Shown here: piece by piece, positions 19,495 to 27,959 of the stretch
Numbering within the stretch: the first letter of the stretch is position 1
Layout: the number at the start of each line of letters is the position of its first letter
Assembly (NCBI RefSeq): GCF_021369635.1
Contig: NZ_JAJNBZ010000001.1
Coordinates: 434,001 to 498,000 of the forward strand
DNA: 64,000 bases
Direction: 5' to 3'
Source: Paenibacillus profundus
GTDB taxonomy: Bacteria > Bacillota > Bacilli > Paenibacillales > Paenibacillaceae
Notes under the pieces: model-generated
What the model saw: the letters and a program-made list of their open reading frames with translations, nothing else
Database searches by the model: none
Told to the model about the DNA's origin: nothing
Translations under genes and position numbers: made by a program

Positions 19495-20943
19495 ATGTCG
19501 AAAGAAAAACAATTTGTTACGGAAATTACACCTCAGCAAGAGGATTTCTCGCGCTGGTACATTGACGTCATCAAGAAGGCGGAATTAATGGATTATTCGC
19601 CGGTTCGCGGCTGTATCGTCTTCCGCCCGGACGGCTATGAAATTTGGGAGCATATTCGCGAAGAGTTGGACCGCCGTTTCAAAGAGACGGGTCACCGCAA
19701 CGCCTATTTCCCATTGTTCATTCCAGAGAGCTTCTTCCAAAAAGAGAAGGAGCACGTGGAAGGCTTCAATCCGGAGCTGCCATGGGTAACGGAAGCCGGC
19801 GGTGAAGTGCTTGAGGAGAAGCTGGCGATTCGTCCGACATCAGAGACGATGATTGGTCATATGTATTCGAAATGGATCCAATCATACCGTGACTTGCCGG
19901 TACTGATTAATCAATGGGCGAACGTCGTTCGTTGGGAGAAGCGCACGCTTCCGTTCCTGCGAACGAGCGAATTTTTGTGGCAAGAAGGTCACACTGCACA
20001 TGAAACGGAAGAGGAAGCACGTCAAGAGACGATGCTTATGCTGAAGACATACCGCGAGTTCGTTGAAGATTATTTGGCCATTCCGGTCATCGAAGGCCAG
20101 AAGACGCCTTCGGAGAAATTTGCGGGTGCTGTCGACACATTCTCTATCGAAGCGATGATGAAGGATGGACGAGCTGTTCAAGCCGGGACATCTCATTATT
20201 TAGGAACCAACTTTGCGGTTGCTTTCGATATTAAGTTTTTGGGTCGCGAGAACGAGCAGGAATTCGTGCATACGACGTCCTGGGGCGTGAGCACTCGTCT
20301 GATCGGGTCCCTTATTATGGTACATGGAGATGACCGCGGTCTTGCATTGCCGCCGAAGGTGGCTCCAACCCAAGTCATTATGATTCCTATCGGACCAGCG
20401 AAACTTCGCGATCAAGTCGTTGGCCGCGCCAACGAACTGTTCGGTGAATTGAAGCAAGCTGGCGTACGCGTCCGTATGGACGACCGTTCGGACATTAGTC
20501 CAGGCTGGAAATTTAATGAATATGAAATGCGCGGTGTGCCGGTGCGTCTCGAGATCGGCCCGCGTGATATGGAGAACGGCGTATGCATATTAGTATCCCG
20601 TATCACCGGTGAGAAGCGTGTGGTGGAACAAGCAAACTTGGTGGAAGAAGTGCGCAAAATGCTTGCGGATGTCCATCAGGAAATGTATGATCGCGCCAAG
20701 CAATTCCGCGACGAGCATTTCTACACGGTCGATTCGATTGATGAGATGAAAGCGGAGATGGAAGAGAAGCGCGGCTTTACGCTTGCCGGATGGTGCGGTT
20801 CAGAAGCGTGCGAGAAGCACGTGAAGGACGAAACCGGTGCAACGAGCCGTAATATTCCGTTCGATCCGCAGGAGAAGAAGACAACTTGCTTAGTGTGCGG
20901 CGAGGCTGCGAAGCATACGGTTGTGTTTGCTCGTGCGTACTAG
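19495..20943 (+). CDS. proS: Prolyl-tRNA synthetase, archaeal/eukaryotic-type
   Basis: The start is set at ATG 19495 (GGGAGG 8 nt upstream), not at the in-frame codon 63 nt earlier. 482 residues, class II synthetase: motif 2 region VVRWEKRTLPFLRTSEFLWQ, followed by HTAHETEEEA; anticodon-binding domain about 285-380; and a C-terminal zinc-type domain with four Cys (CGSEAC and CLVC) ending in a C-terminal Tyr (FARAY). This is the archaeal/eukaryotic-like ProRS form without the editing insertion of the ~565-residue bacterial enzyme that occupies this locus in B. subtilis. It charges tRNA-Pro. No T-box leader is visible in the 111-nt gap. Confidence 0.94.
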   Translation: MSKEKQFVTEITPQQEDFSRWYIDVIKKAELMDYSPVRGCIVFRPDGYEIWEHIREELDRRFKETGHRNAYFPLFIPESFFQKEKEHVEGFNPELPWVTEAGGEVLEEKLAIRPTSETMIGHMYSKWIQSYRDLPVLINQWANVVRWEKRTLPFLRTSEFLWQEGHTAHETEEEARQETMLMLKTYREFVEDYLAIPVIEGQKTPSEKFAGAVDTFSIEAMMKDGRAVQAGTSHYLGTNFAVAFDIKFLGRENEQEFVHTTSWGVSTRLIGSLIMVHGDDRGLALPPKVAPTQVIMIPIGPAKLRDQVVGRANELFGELKQAGVRVRMDDRSDISPGWKFNEYEMRGVPVRLEIGPRDMENGVCILVSRITGEKRVVEQANLVEEVRKMLADVHQEMYDRAKQFRDEHFYTVDSIDEMKAEMEEKRGFTLAGWCGSEACEKHVKDETGATSRNIPFDPQEKKTTCLVCGEAAKHTVVFARAY

Positions 20944-21130
20944 ATTGCCTTAGATACGTTTTACTGAAATAAGCCTGCTTGCAGACAGGATGAAGGGAAG
21001 CTTCCATCACGTGAACATCCAACGGAACACCGGAAGATGACTCGCCTGAGAGAGGCTTCTCTTTCATTGTTTCTCGTCGGCTGTACGCAGTCCTGAGACT
21101 GCAGGAAATAGAGGAGGTGGAAGAAACGGC

Positions 21131-24100
21131 ATGTCGGACAAAAGACAACGATTTGAGCTATTAATGAAACAGGCGGATTTACCGGGGGAACTGGTAGACA
21201 GTTTTTTTCTGGATGGCCGGATTGAACAGGTGGAGTGCAGCCGTTCCAATCGGGAATGGACGATACACATCGGTAAATCATCAGTTGTCCCAGCGGAGGC
21301 CTATCGTTCCTTCTGTCTGAAGGTTCAAGATAAAATGTCTCATATTGCGAAGATTCGCATTATTTTTCACTATGACGAGCAAGTTGCCAGCGGAGATATC
21401 GTTGAGGCATATTGGGGGCTGTTCGTTGAATGGGTGAAGCGCGAGGTTGCCTCAGTAAATGGGTGGCTTCATCGAGCCAAGGTTGAAACCGAACAAGATC
21501 ATGTTAAATTGACATTATCAGAAACGACAACGCTTGAGCTTGCGAAGAAGAAGAAAATTGATGATTATGTAGTCAAATTCTTCGAGACTTATTTCATGCG
21601 GACGCTCCGTGTGACGATTCAGGCAGGCAGCTTCGATAGCAGTGCGTATGAAGCGTTCCAGGCGAAGGTCGTGCAGGAAGAGCGGCATGCGGTTCAGCAA
21701 ATTATGGAGAGCGCGGAGCGCGAGGTAGCGGAAGCGGAGGGCGAAGCTCCTGAACGGCTGCAGGTCGGTTATGATATTAAAGATAACCCGACTCCTATTA
21801 TGGACATCCAGGAAGAGGAGAAGCGGGTGACCGTCCAAGGCGCCGTATTTGGTCTCGAGATGAAGGAGTTGCGCAACGGCAGCACGCTCTTTACGTTCAA
21901 TTTGACCGATTTCTCGGATTCTATCATGCTCAAAATGTTCGCGAAGACGAAGGAAGACGTGAAGATGCTGAGCCTCATTTCGAACGGGAAATGGCTGAGG
22001 GCGCGAGGACGCGTGGAATACGATCGCTTCATGCAGGTGCCCGAGCTTGTCATGATGCCGTCTGATGTGAACGAAGTGACGCCGCCCGCCGAACGCAAGG
22101 ATACGGCGGAAGAGAAGCGGATTGAGTTCCATTTACATTCGTCAATGAGTGCAATGGATGCAGTCACCTCGATTAGCGACTACATCAAGCAAGCGGCGAA
22201 GTGGGGACATCCGGCGATCGCGGTGACGGACCATGGAAATGTGCAGTGCTATCCGGAAGCTGCGAAGGCGGCTAAGAAGCACGGCATCAAGATGATCTAT
22301 GGCTTGGAAGCGAACGTCGTCAATGATAATTTGGAAGTGGTCATGAACTCAGATTCGCGCAACTTGAAAGAGGCGACATACGTCGTATTTGATATCGAGA
22401 CGACCGGACTGTCCGTAACCAACAACAAAATCATCGAAATTGCGGGCGTGAAGATCCAGGACGGGGAGGAAATCGACCGTTATACCTCGTTCGTCAATCC
22501 ACACGAGCGCATTCCATACAACATTCAACAGCTAACGAATATTACGGATGAAATGGTTCAGGATGCGCCTGAGGTCGATAAGGTCTTGCCCGAATTCGCC
22601 GATTTTGCAGGCGACGCAATTCTGGTGGCGCATAACGCCCGCTTTGATATGGGCTTCGTACAGAATAACTTGAAAAAGCTCGGATTGCCGGAGCTGACGA
22701 ATCCGGTGCTGGATACGTTGGAACTGGCGCGGCTATTGCATCCCAGCATGAAAAATCACCGCCTCAATACGCTCGCGGATAAATATAAAGTATCACTTGA
22801 GAATCATCACCGCGCGATTGACGATACGATCGCGCTCGCCGGCATATTGAACGGGCTCTTGAACGATGTATATCAGATTCGCGGTATTGAAATGCTGGAA
22901 CGGTTAAACGATTATGTCGGGCAAAACCTGCAAAATGCCCGGCCTTTCCATTGCAATATTTATGCCATGAATTCGGTAGGGAAGAAAAATCTGTTCAAGC
23001 TTATATCGATGTCTCATACCGAGTATTTCAAGCGTGTCGCTTGCATTCCGAAGAGCAAGCTCGTGGAAATGAGAGAGGGATTGCTCGTCATGTCCGGCTG
23101 CGAGAAAGGTGAATTTTTCGAGACGGTCTTAAATAAATCGCTGGAAGAAGCAGAACAGATCGCCGAGTTCTATGACGTGCTGGAGATTCAACCGTTGACG
23201 ATGTACATGCACTTGGTGGAGAAAGGACTGGTGGGCTCAACCGCCCAAATCCAAGATGCGCTGCGCAAGGTTATCCAGATAGGAGACAAGCTGAATAAGC
23301 TGGTCGTGGCGACTGGCAACGTTCATTATTTGAGTCCGCGCGACAAGCTGTTCCGTGACATTACAATTCACGGCATTACGGGATTCAGTCCGCTTAAGGA
23401 TCTCCGGAAGCCAGATGCGCATTTCCGCACGACGAACGAAATGCTGCAGGAATTCGAATTTCTCGGCAAAGACCTTGCCTACAAGGTCGTCGTGAAGAAC
23501 ACGAACGAGCTGGCGGAACGGATTGAGGAATTCGAACTATTCCCCGATAAGCTGTTCACGCCGATTATTGACGGTGCCGACGAAGAGATGCGTTCGAAAT
23601 GCTACGATACGGCGAAGCAGATATATGGGGAACCGATACCGGAAATCGTCGTGAAGCGTCTCGAGAAGGAGCTGGATCCGATTATTAAATACGGATTTTC
23701 GGCCAACTATTTAATTTCGGAACGGCTCGTAAAAAAATCGAACGAGGATGGCTATTTGGTCGGCTCGCGGGGTTCGGTCGGATCCTCTGTCGTTGCGACA
23801 TTCCTCGGCATCTCGGAAGTTAACCCGCTTCCGCCGCATTACACTTGCCGCAATTCGGATTGCAAGCATAGTGAATGGTTCACAGACGGCAGTGTGCCGA
23901 GCGGCTTTGACTTGCCGGACAAAAATTGTCCGGAGTGTGGACAACCGATGAAAGGCGAAGGCCAAGATATCCCATTCGAAACGTTCCTCGGCTTCAAGGG
24001 AGACAAAGTTCCCGATATCGATTTGAACTTCTCCGGAGAATATCAGCCGATTGCCCATAACTATACGAAGGTGCTGTTCGGCGAGAAGAGCGTGTTCCGT

Positions 24101-25435
24101 GCGGGGACGATCGGCACAGTCGCGGAGAAGACGGCGTATGGGTACACGAAGAAGTATGAGGAGGACTATGGGAAGAAATGGCGTGGAGCCGAATTGAACC
24201 GACTGGCGGCTGGGTGCACCGGCGTCAAGCGAAGCACGGGGCAGCACCCGGGCGGTATCGTCGTCGTACCGGATTACATTGAAGTCGAAGACGTTACACC
24301 GGTCCAATTCCCTGCGGATGATACGAGCGCGGAGTGGAAGACGACGCACTTCGATTATCACGCGTTCGAAATGAATCTGCTCAAGCTCGATATTCTCGGG
24401 CACGATGATCCGACGATGATGCGCATGCTTCAAGATTTGACCGGAGTCGATCCGACGACGATTCCGATGAATGATCCGAAGGTCATGAGCATGTTCAACT
24501 CGACTGATTCGCTTGGCGTAAGGCCAGATCAAATACGCTCGCCGGTTGCAACCTTCGGCATTCCGGAAATGGGGACGCGTTTTGTCCGTCAGATGCTTAT
24601 GGAATCGCAGCCGACTTCGTTTGCTGATTTGCTGCAAATCTCGGGATTGTCGCATGGTACGGGGGTATGGCTCGGTAATGCGCAAGAGTTGATTAAGAAT
24701 GGTGTCTGTACGATCAAAACGGTTATCGGTTGTCGTGACGAAATTATGCTCTATTTGATTTATAAAGCAGGTATGGATGCGGGGCTTGCCTTTAAAATTA
24801 CGGAAAGCGTGCGTAAAGGAAAGGGATTGACGCCGGAATGGATCGAGGAGATGAAGCGTTGCAATGTGCCGCAATGGTACATTGACTCCTGTCTCAAAAT
24901 CCAATACATGTTCCCGAAAGCGCACGCTGCGGCGTATGTCATTTCCGCGGTGCGTACTGCTTATTTCAAGCTGTATCATCCGATTGAATTTTACGCGACG
25001 TACTTTACGGTAAGAGCGGAGGATTTCGACATTGAGCTGTGCTGCCAAGGCTACGACGCTATCAATCGCAAGATTGATGAGATCGAAGCGAAAGGGTTCC
25101 AAGCAACCACGAAAGAGAAAAGCATGATTGCGATATTGGAAATGGCGGTTGAAATGACAGCACGCGGTTTCTCGTTTAAACCAATTGACTTGTACCGCTC
25201 GGATGCGACGAAGTTCTTGGTGGACGGAGAGGCGCTCATTCCACCGTTCTCCGCCGTTCAAGGCATCGGCGAGAACGCGGCACGCAACATTGCGGCATCG
25301 CGCGAGGGCGGAGAATATTTGTCCGTGGAAGATTTCCAGATGCGTTCAAAGGCGACGAAGACGATAGTGGAACTGCTCAATCAAATGGGCTGCTTCCGTG
25401 GACTGCCGGAAAGCAACCAGTTGTCGCTATTCTAA
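21131..25435 (+). CDS. polC: DNA polymerase III alpha subunit, Gram-positive type
   Basis: 1434 residues, normal PolC length. Order of domains: N-terminal regions, an OB fold (about 230-310), a split PHP domain starting with FHLHSSMSAMDAVTS (about 335), the inserted DEDDh 3'-5' exonuclease (VFDIETTGL near 418 to HHRAIDD near 570), the rest of the PHP domain, then the polymerase with a zinc finger (CRNSDC..CPECG near 905-940), the palm with PDIDLNFSGEYQ near 960, GSRGSVGSS, and a C-terminal helix-hairpin-helix region. It is the essential replicative polymerase with built-in proofreading. GAGGAGGTGG precedes the ATG. No frameshift. Confidence 0.97.
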   Translation: MSDKRQRFELLMKQADLPGELVDSFFLDGRIEQVECSRSNREWTIHIGKSSVVPAEAYRSFCLKVQDKMSHIAKIRIIFHYDEQVASGDIVEAYWGLFVEWVKREVASVNGWLHRAKVETEQDHVKLTLSETTTLELAKKKKIDDYVVKFFETYFMRTLRVTIQAGSFDSSAYEAFQAKVVQEERHAVQQIMESAEREVAEAEGEAPERLQVGYDIKDNPTPIMDIQEEEKRVTVQGAVFGLEMKELRNGSTLFTFNLTDFSDSIMLKMFAKTKEDVKMLSLISNGKWLRARGRVEYDRFMQVPELVMMPSDVNEVTPPAERKDTAEEKRIEFHLHSSMSAMDAVTSISDYIKQAAKWGHPAIAVTDHGNVQCYPEAAKAAKKHGIKMIYGLEANVVNDNLEVVMNSDSRNLKEATYVVFDIETTGLSVTNNKIIEIAGVKIQDGEEIDRYTSFVNPHERIPYNIQQLTNITDEMVQDAPEVDKVLPEFADFAGDAILVAHNARFDMGFVQNNLKKLGLPELTNPVLDTLELARLLHPSMKNHRLNTLADKYKVSLENHHRAIDDTIALAGILNGLLNDVYQIRGIEMLERLNDYVGQNLQNARPFHCNIYAMNSVGKKNLFKLISMSHTEYFKRVACIPKSKLVEMREGLLVMSGCEKGEFFETVLNKSLEEAEQIAEFYDVLEIQPLTMYMHLVEKGLVGSTAQIQDALRKVIQIGDKLNKLVVATGNVHYLSPRDKLFRDITIHGITGFSPLKDLRKPDAHFRTTNEMLQEFEFLGKDLAYKVVVKNTNELAERIEEFELFPDKLFTPIIDGADEEMRSKCYDTAKQIYGEPIPEIVVKRLEKELDPIIKYGFSANYLISERLVKKSNEDGYLVGSRGSVGSSVVATFLGISEVNPLPPHYTCRNSDCKHSEWFTDGSVPSGFDLPDKNCPECGQPMKGEGQDIPFETFLGFKGDKVPDIDLNFSGEYQPIAHNYTKVLFGEKSVFRAGTIGTVAEKTAYGYTKKYEEDYGKKWRGAELNRLAAGCTGVKRSTGQHPGGIVVVPDYIEVEDVTPVQFPADDTSAEWKTTHFDYHAFEMNLLKLDILGHDDPTMMRMLQDLTGVDPTTIPMNDPKVMSMFNSTDSLGVRPDQIRSPVATFGIPEMGTRFVRQMLMESQPTSFADLLQISGLSHGTGVWLGNAQELIKNGVCTIKTVIGCRDEIMLYLIYKAGMDAGLAFKITESVRKGKGLTPEWIEEMKRCNVPQWYIDSCLKIQYMFPKAHAAAYVISAVRTAYFKLYHPIEFYATYFTVRAEDFDIELCCQGYDAINRKIDEIEAKGFQATTKEKSMIAILEMAVEMTARGFSFKPIDLYRSDATKFLVDGEALIPPFSAVQGIGENAARNIAASREGGEYLSVEDFQMRSKATKTIVELLNQMGCFRGLPESNQLSLF

Positions 25436-25486
25436 GTGCAAGCATGAGGAAGCGCCTGCTGGGGCCGCAGGGGCAATGGAATACCC

Positions 25487-25516
25487 TTGCCATTCCATAG
25501 ACGGCTATGATATAAT
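25487..25516 (+). promoter_or_regulatory. Sigma-A promoter of the rimP-nusA-infB operon
   Basis: TTGCCA at 25487-25492, 18-nt spacer, TATAAT at 25511-25516. A perfect 10-bp hairpin with a GAAA tetraloop follows in the leader (25552-25575), with no T-run after it. Confidence 0.7.
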
Positions 25517-25551
25517 TTTTTTGGTAATCATGTGGATAAATCCGTTAACGT

Positions 25552-25575
25552 AAAGAGTGGGGAAACCCACTCTTT
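25552..25575 (+). promoter_or_regulatory. Leader hairpin with GAAA tetraloop before rimP
   Basis: AAAGAGTGGG pairs perfectly with CCCACTCTTT across a GAAA loop. Not followed by T-run, so more likely an mRNA-stability or protein-binding element than a terminator. Confidence 0.5.
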
Positions 25576-25639
25576 CATATTTGCTACGGATTCTGACATA
25601 TACAGTCTATATTCCTTACATTGTAGGAGGTCCTTTGCA

Positions 25640-26101
25640 TTGAGTTCACCGAATATCAAATCGGTAGTGGAGAACATGGTTATGCCGTTTTTGGAAGAGA
25701 ACGGCATTGAACTTGTCGACGTGGAATATGTGAAGGAAGGCAGCAGCTGGTTCTTACGCGTATTTGTGGACAAGGATGGCGGCATCGATATTGAGGATTG
25801 TGGCCGCGTCAGTGAATATTTGAGTCTGAAGTTGGATGAGGAAGATCCGATTTCGGATGCTTATTTCTTAGAGGTATCCTCACCGGGTGCCGAGCGGCCG
25901 CTGAAGAAAGCACAAGACTTCGTCAAAGCGGTGGGCAAACACGTGTATGTGACTACATACGAACCGATTGGCGGGCTGAAGGAGTTTGAGGGTCAGCTCG
26001 TTTCGTTTGATGAACAGACCGTGGTGGTTCAAGTCGGTAACAAAGAGCACGCGCTTCCTTACGACAAAGTAGCTAGCGCACGACTTGCGATAGTCTTCTA
26101 A
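25640..26101 (+). CDS. rimP: Ribosome maturation factor RimP
   Basis: 153 residues starting at TTG 25640, chosen because TAGGAGG lies 8 nt upstream and the protein then begins like the family; the in-frame extension to 25532 has no Shine-Dalgarno. RimP fold: N-terminal [24 protein letters not shown], and the [10 protein letters not shown] signature near 90. Needed for 30S maturation. First gene of the conserved rimP-nusA-rnpM-rplGA-infB-rbfA operon. Confidence 0.94.
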   Translation: MSSPNIKSVVENMVMPFLEENGIELVDVEYVKEGSSWFLRVFVDKDGGIDIEDCGRVSEYLSLKLDEEDPISDAYFLEVSSPGAERPLKKAQDFVKAVGKHVYVTTYEPIGGLKEFEGQLVSFDEQTVVVQVGNKEHALPYDKVASARLAIVF

Positions 26102-26148
26102 TATGAATGGAATCAAGCCGGTATCGGCTGAAAGGGGGAACTAACCAA

Positions 26149-27249
26149 ATGAGTATGGATTTTATTGAAGCTTTGACGGAGATCGAAAGAGAGAAAGGGA
26201 TTAGCAAGGATGTGCTGATCGATGCGATCGAAGCAGCACTCATTTCGAGTTACAAACGTAATTTTAATACAGCGCAAAATGTGCGTGTCGATATTAACCG
26301 GGCAACCGGTGTCATTAAAGTATTTGCACGCAAGACGGTTGTGGACGAGGTACTTGATCCGCGCATGGAAATTTCGCTCCACGCTTCACGCGAACTGAAT
26401 CCTAATTATCAATTGGATGATGTGTGCGAAATCGAGGTAACTCCACGCGATTTCGGACGCATTGCGGCGCAAACTGCGAAGCAGGTTGTGACCCAGCGCA
26501 TCCGCGAGGCGGAACGCGGGCTCATCTACAACGCTTTTATTGACAAAGCTGATGATATCGTAACTGGTATCGTGCAGCGTCAAGACATGCGTAATGTGTA
26601 TGTGGATCTTGGTAAGGTAGAAGCGGTACTTCCTCTGAATGAAGTGATGCCGAGTGAGAAATTTAAGCACGGCGATCGCGTGAAAGCATACATTACGAAA
26701 GTGGAAAATACGACAAAGGGCCCGCAAATTATTTTATCCCGCACGCACCCAGGGCTTCTGAAGCGTCTATTCGAGCTTGAAGTTCCGGAAATTTTTGACG
26801 GTGTCGTCGAGATTAAATCCGTTGCTCGCGAAGCTGGGCAGCGTTCGAAAATTGCGGTATATTCCCGCAATGAAGAAGTTGACCCGGTCGGCTCCTGTGT
26901 TGGTCCGAAAGGAATGCGCGTCCAGACGATTGTAAATGAACTGCGTGGTGAAAAGATTGATATCGTCCGTTGGTCGGAAGATGTGCAAGAGTATGTAGCG
27001 AACGCACTCAGCCCGTCCAAGGTCGTTGAGGTGGATGTGCGTGAAGCAGAGAAGATGGCGCGCGTTATCGTCCCTGACTATCAATTGTCGCTTGCTATCG
27101 GTATTAAAGGTCAAAATGCTCGTCTTGCAGCAAAATTGACCGGATGGAAGATAGACATTAAGAGTGAATCTCAAGCGGAACAAGAACCGGCGGCCGAAGA
27201 AAATGAATCGCTTGCGGATCCGGAAGAAAACGTAGAAATAAGCGAATAA
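26149..27249 (+). CDS. nusA: Transcription factor NusA
   Basis: 366 residues from ATG 26149 (AAGGGGG upstream). N-terminal RNA polymerase-binding domain, S1 domain (about 135-200, VYVDLGKVEAVLP), KH1 and KH2 (about 230-345, including VGPKGMRVQTIVNEL and GIKGQNARLAAKLTGW), and a short acidic tail. Controls pausing, termination and antitermination. The compact Gram-positive form, lacking the C-terminal acidic repeats of E. coli. Confidence 0.96.
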   Translation: MSMDFIEALTEIEREKGISKDVLIDAIEAALISSYKRNFNTAQNVRVDINRATGVIKVFARKTVVDEVLDPRMEISLHASRELNPNYQLDDVCEIEVTPRDFGRIAAQTAKQVVTQRIREAERGLIYNAFIDKADDIVTGIVQRQDMRNVYVDLGKVEAVLPLNEVMPSEKFKHGDRVKAYITKVENTTKGPQIILSRTHPGLLKRLFELEVPEIFDGVVEIKSVAREAGQRSKIAVYSRNEEVDPVGSCVGPKGMRVQTIVNELRGEKIDIVRWSEDVQEYVANALSPSKVVEVDVREAEKMARVIVPDYQLSLAIGIKGQNARLAAKLTGWKIDIKSESQAEQEPAAEENESLADPEENVEISE

Positions 27250-27331
27250 CACCGAAGGCGCGACCAACGCCATATGAAACGGTCGCAGCCTTCTCTGGAC
27301 GGTGCGATCGGATCGTAAGGGGGTATGAGTC

Positions 27332-27643
27332 ATGAGACAAAGAAAAGTGCCGCTGCGCAAATGTGTCGCATGTCAGGAAATGATGCCGAAGAAAGAACTT
27401 ATTCGTGTTGTGAAGACGCCCCAGGATGAAGTGCTAATCGATTTGACAGGGAAAAAATCAGGTCGCGGCGCATATTTGTGCGGAAAGCTATCCTGCTTTA
27501 AGCTGGCTCATAAATCGCGTGCTTTGGATCGGGCGTTGAAGCATCAGGTGCATTCCGAAATATATGAACAGCTTGCTAACGATTTCGTGAAAGTGGAAGA
27601 TGAATTTCGCGCTTTGCAAGAGCGGGAGGACGATGATGAGTAA
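27332..27643 (+). CDS. rnpM: RnpM (YlxR), RNase P modulator
   Basis: 103 residues. DUF448/YlxR fold: RKVPLRKCVACQEMMPKKEL at the N-terminus, GRGAYLC in the middle. YlxR proteins bind RNase P RNA and modulate its activity, hence the newer name RnpM. The last bases overlap the following gene start by 8 nt. Confidence 0.93.
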   Translation: MRQRKVPLRKCVACQEMMPKKELIRVVKTPQDEVLIDLTGKKSGRGAYLCGKLSCFKLAHKSRALDRALKHQVHSEIYEQLANDFVKVEDEFRALQEREDDDE

Positions 27644-27959
27644 GCTGATGTCGCAGCTAGGCCTCTCGCGCCGGGCAGGCAAGCTCGTTACAGGGGACGA
27701 GAATGTGATGAAGGCGATTCGAAGCAAGCAAGCGCGGCTCGTATTCGTTGCGGGGGATGCATCGGAGAACACGAAAAAGAAGTTTCGGGATAAATGCCAT
27801 AGCTACAGCGTGCCGCTTGTCATCGGGTTTGACCGAATGATGCTTGGGGAAAGCCTCGGCAAAGCGGAACAGGTGGTCTTGGCGGTTACGGATCATGGGT
27901 TTGCGAACATGATGCAGAACGGACTGAAAACTATGTCGGAGGTGGAGTATATTGACTAA
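27636..27959 (+). CDS. rplGA: L7Ae-family ribosomal protein (YlxQ)
   Basis: 107 residues. The start is set at the second of two adjacent ATGs (27636), which has better spacing from GGGAGGA. L7Ae/L30e fold with [15 protein letters not shown] near the N-terminus and [16 protein letters not shown] in the middle. Binds kink-turn RNA. It sits between rnpM and infB in nearly all Firmicutes and overlaps infB by 8 nt. Confidence 0.92.
   Translation: MSKLMSQLGLSRRAGKLVTGDENVMKAIRSKQARLVFVAGDASENTKKKFRDKCHSYSVPLVIGFDRMMLGESLGKAEQVVLAVTDHGFANMMQNGLKTMSEVEYID

Noticed and set aside
23711-25261. 516-codon antisense ORF inside polC
   Set aside because: It is a codon-bias shadow: no plausible Shine-Dalgarno, Arg/His/Phe-rich composition, fully inside a well-supported gene.
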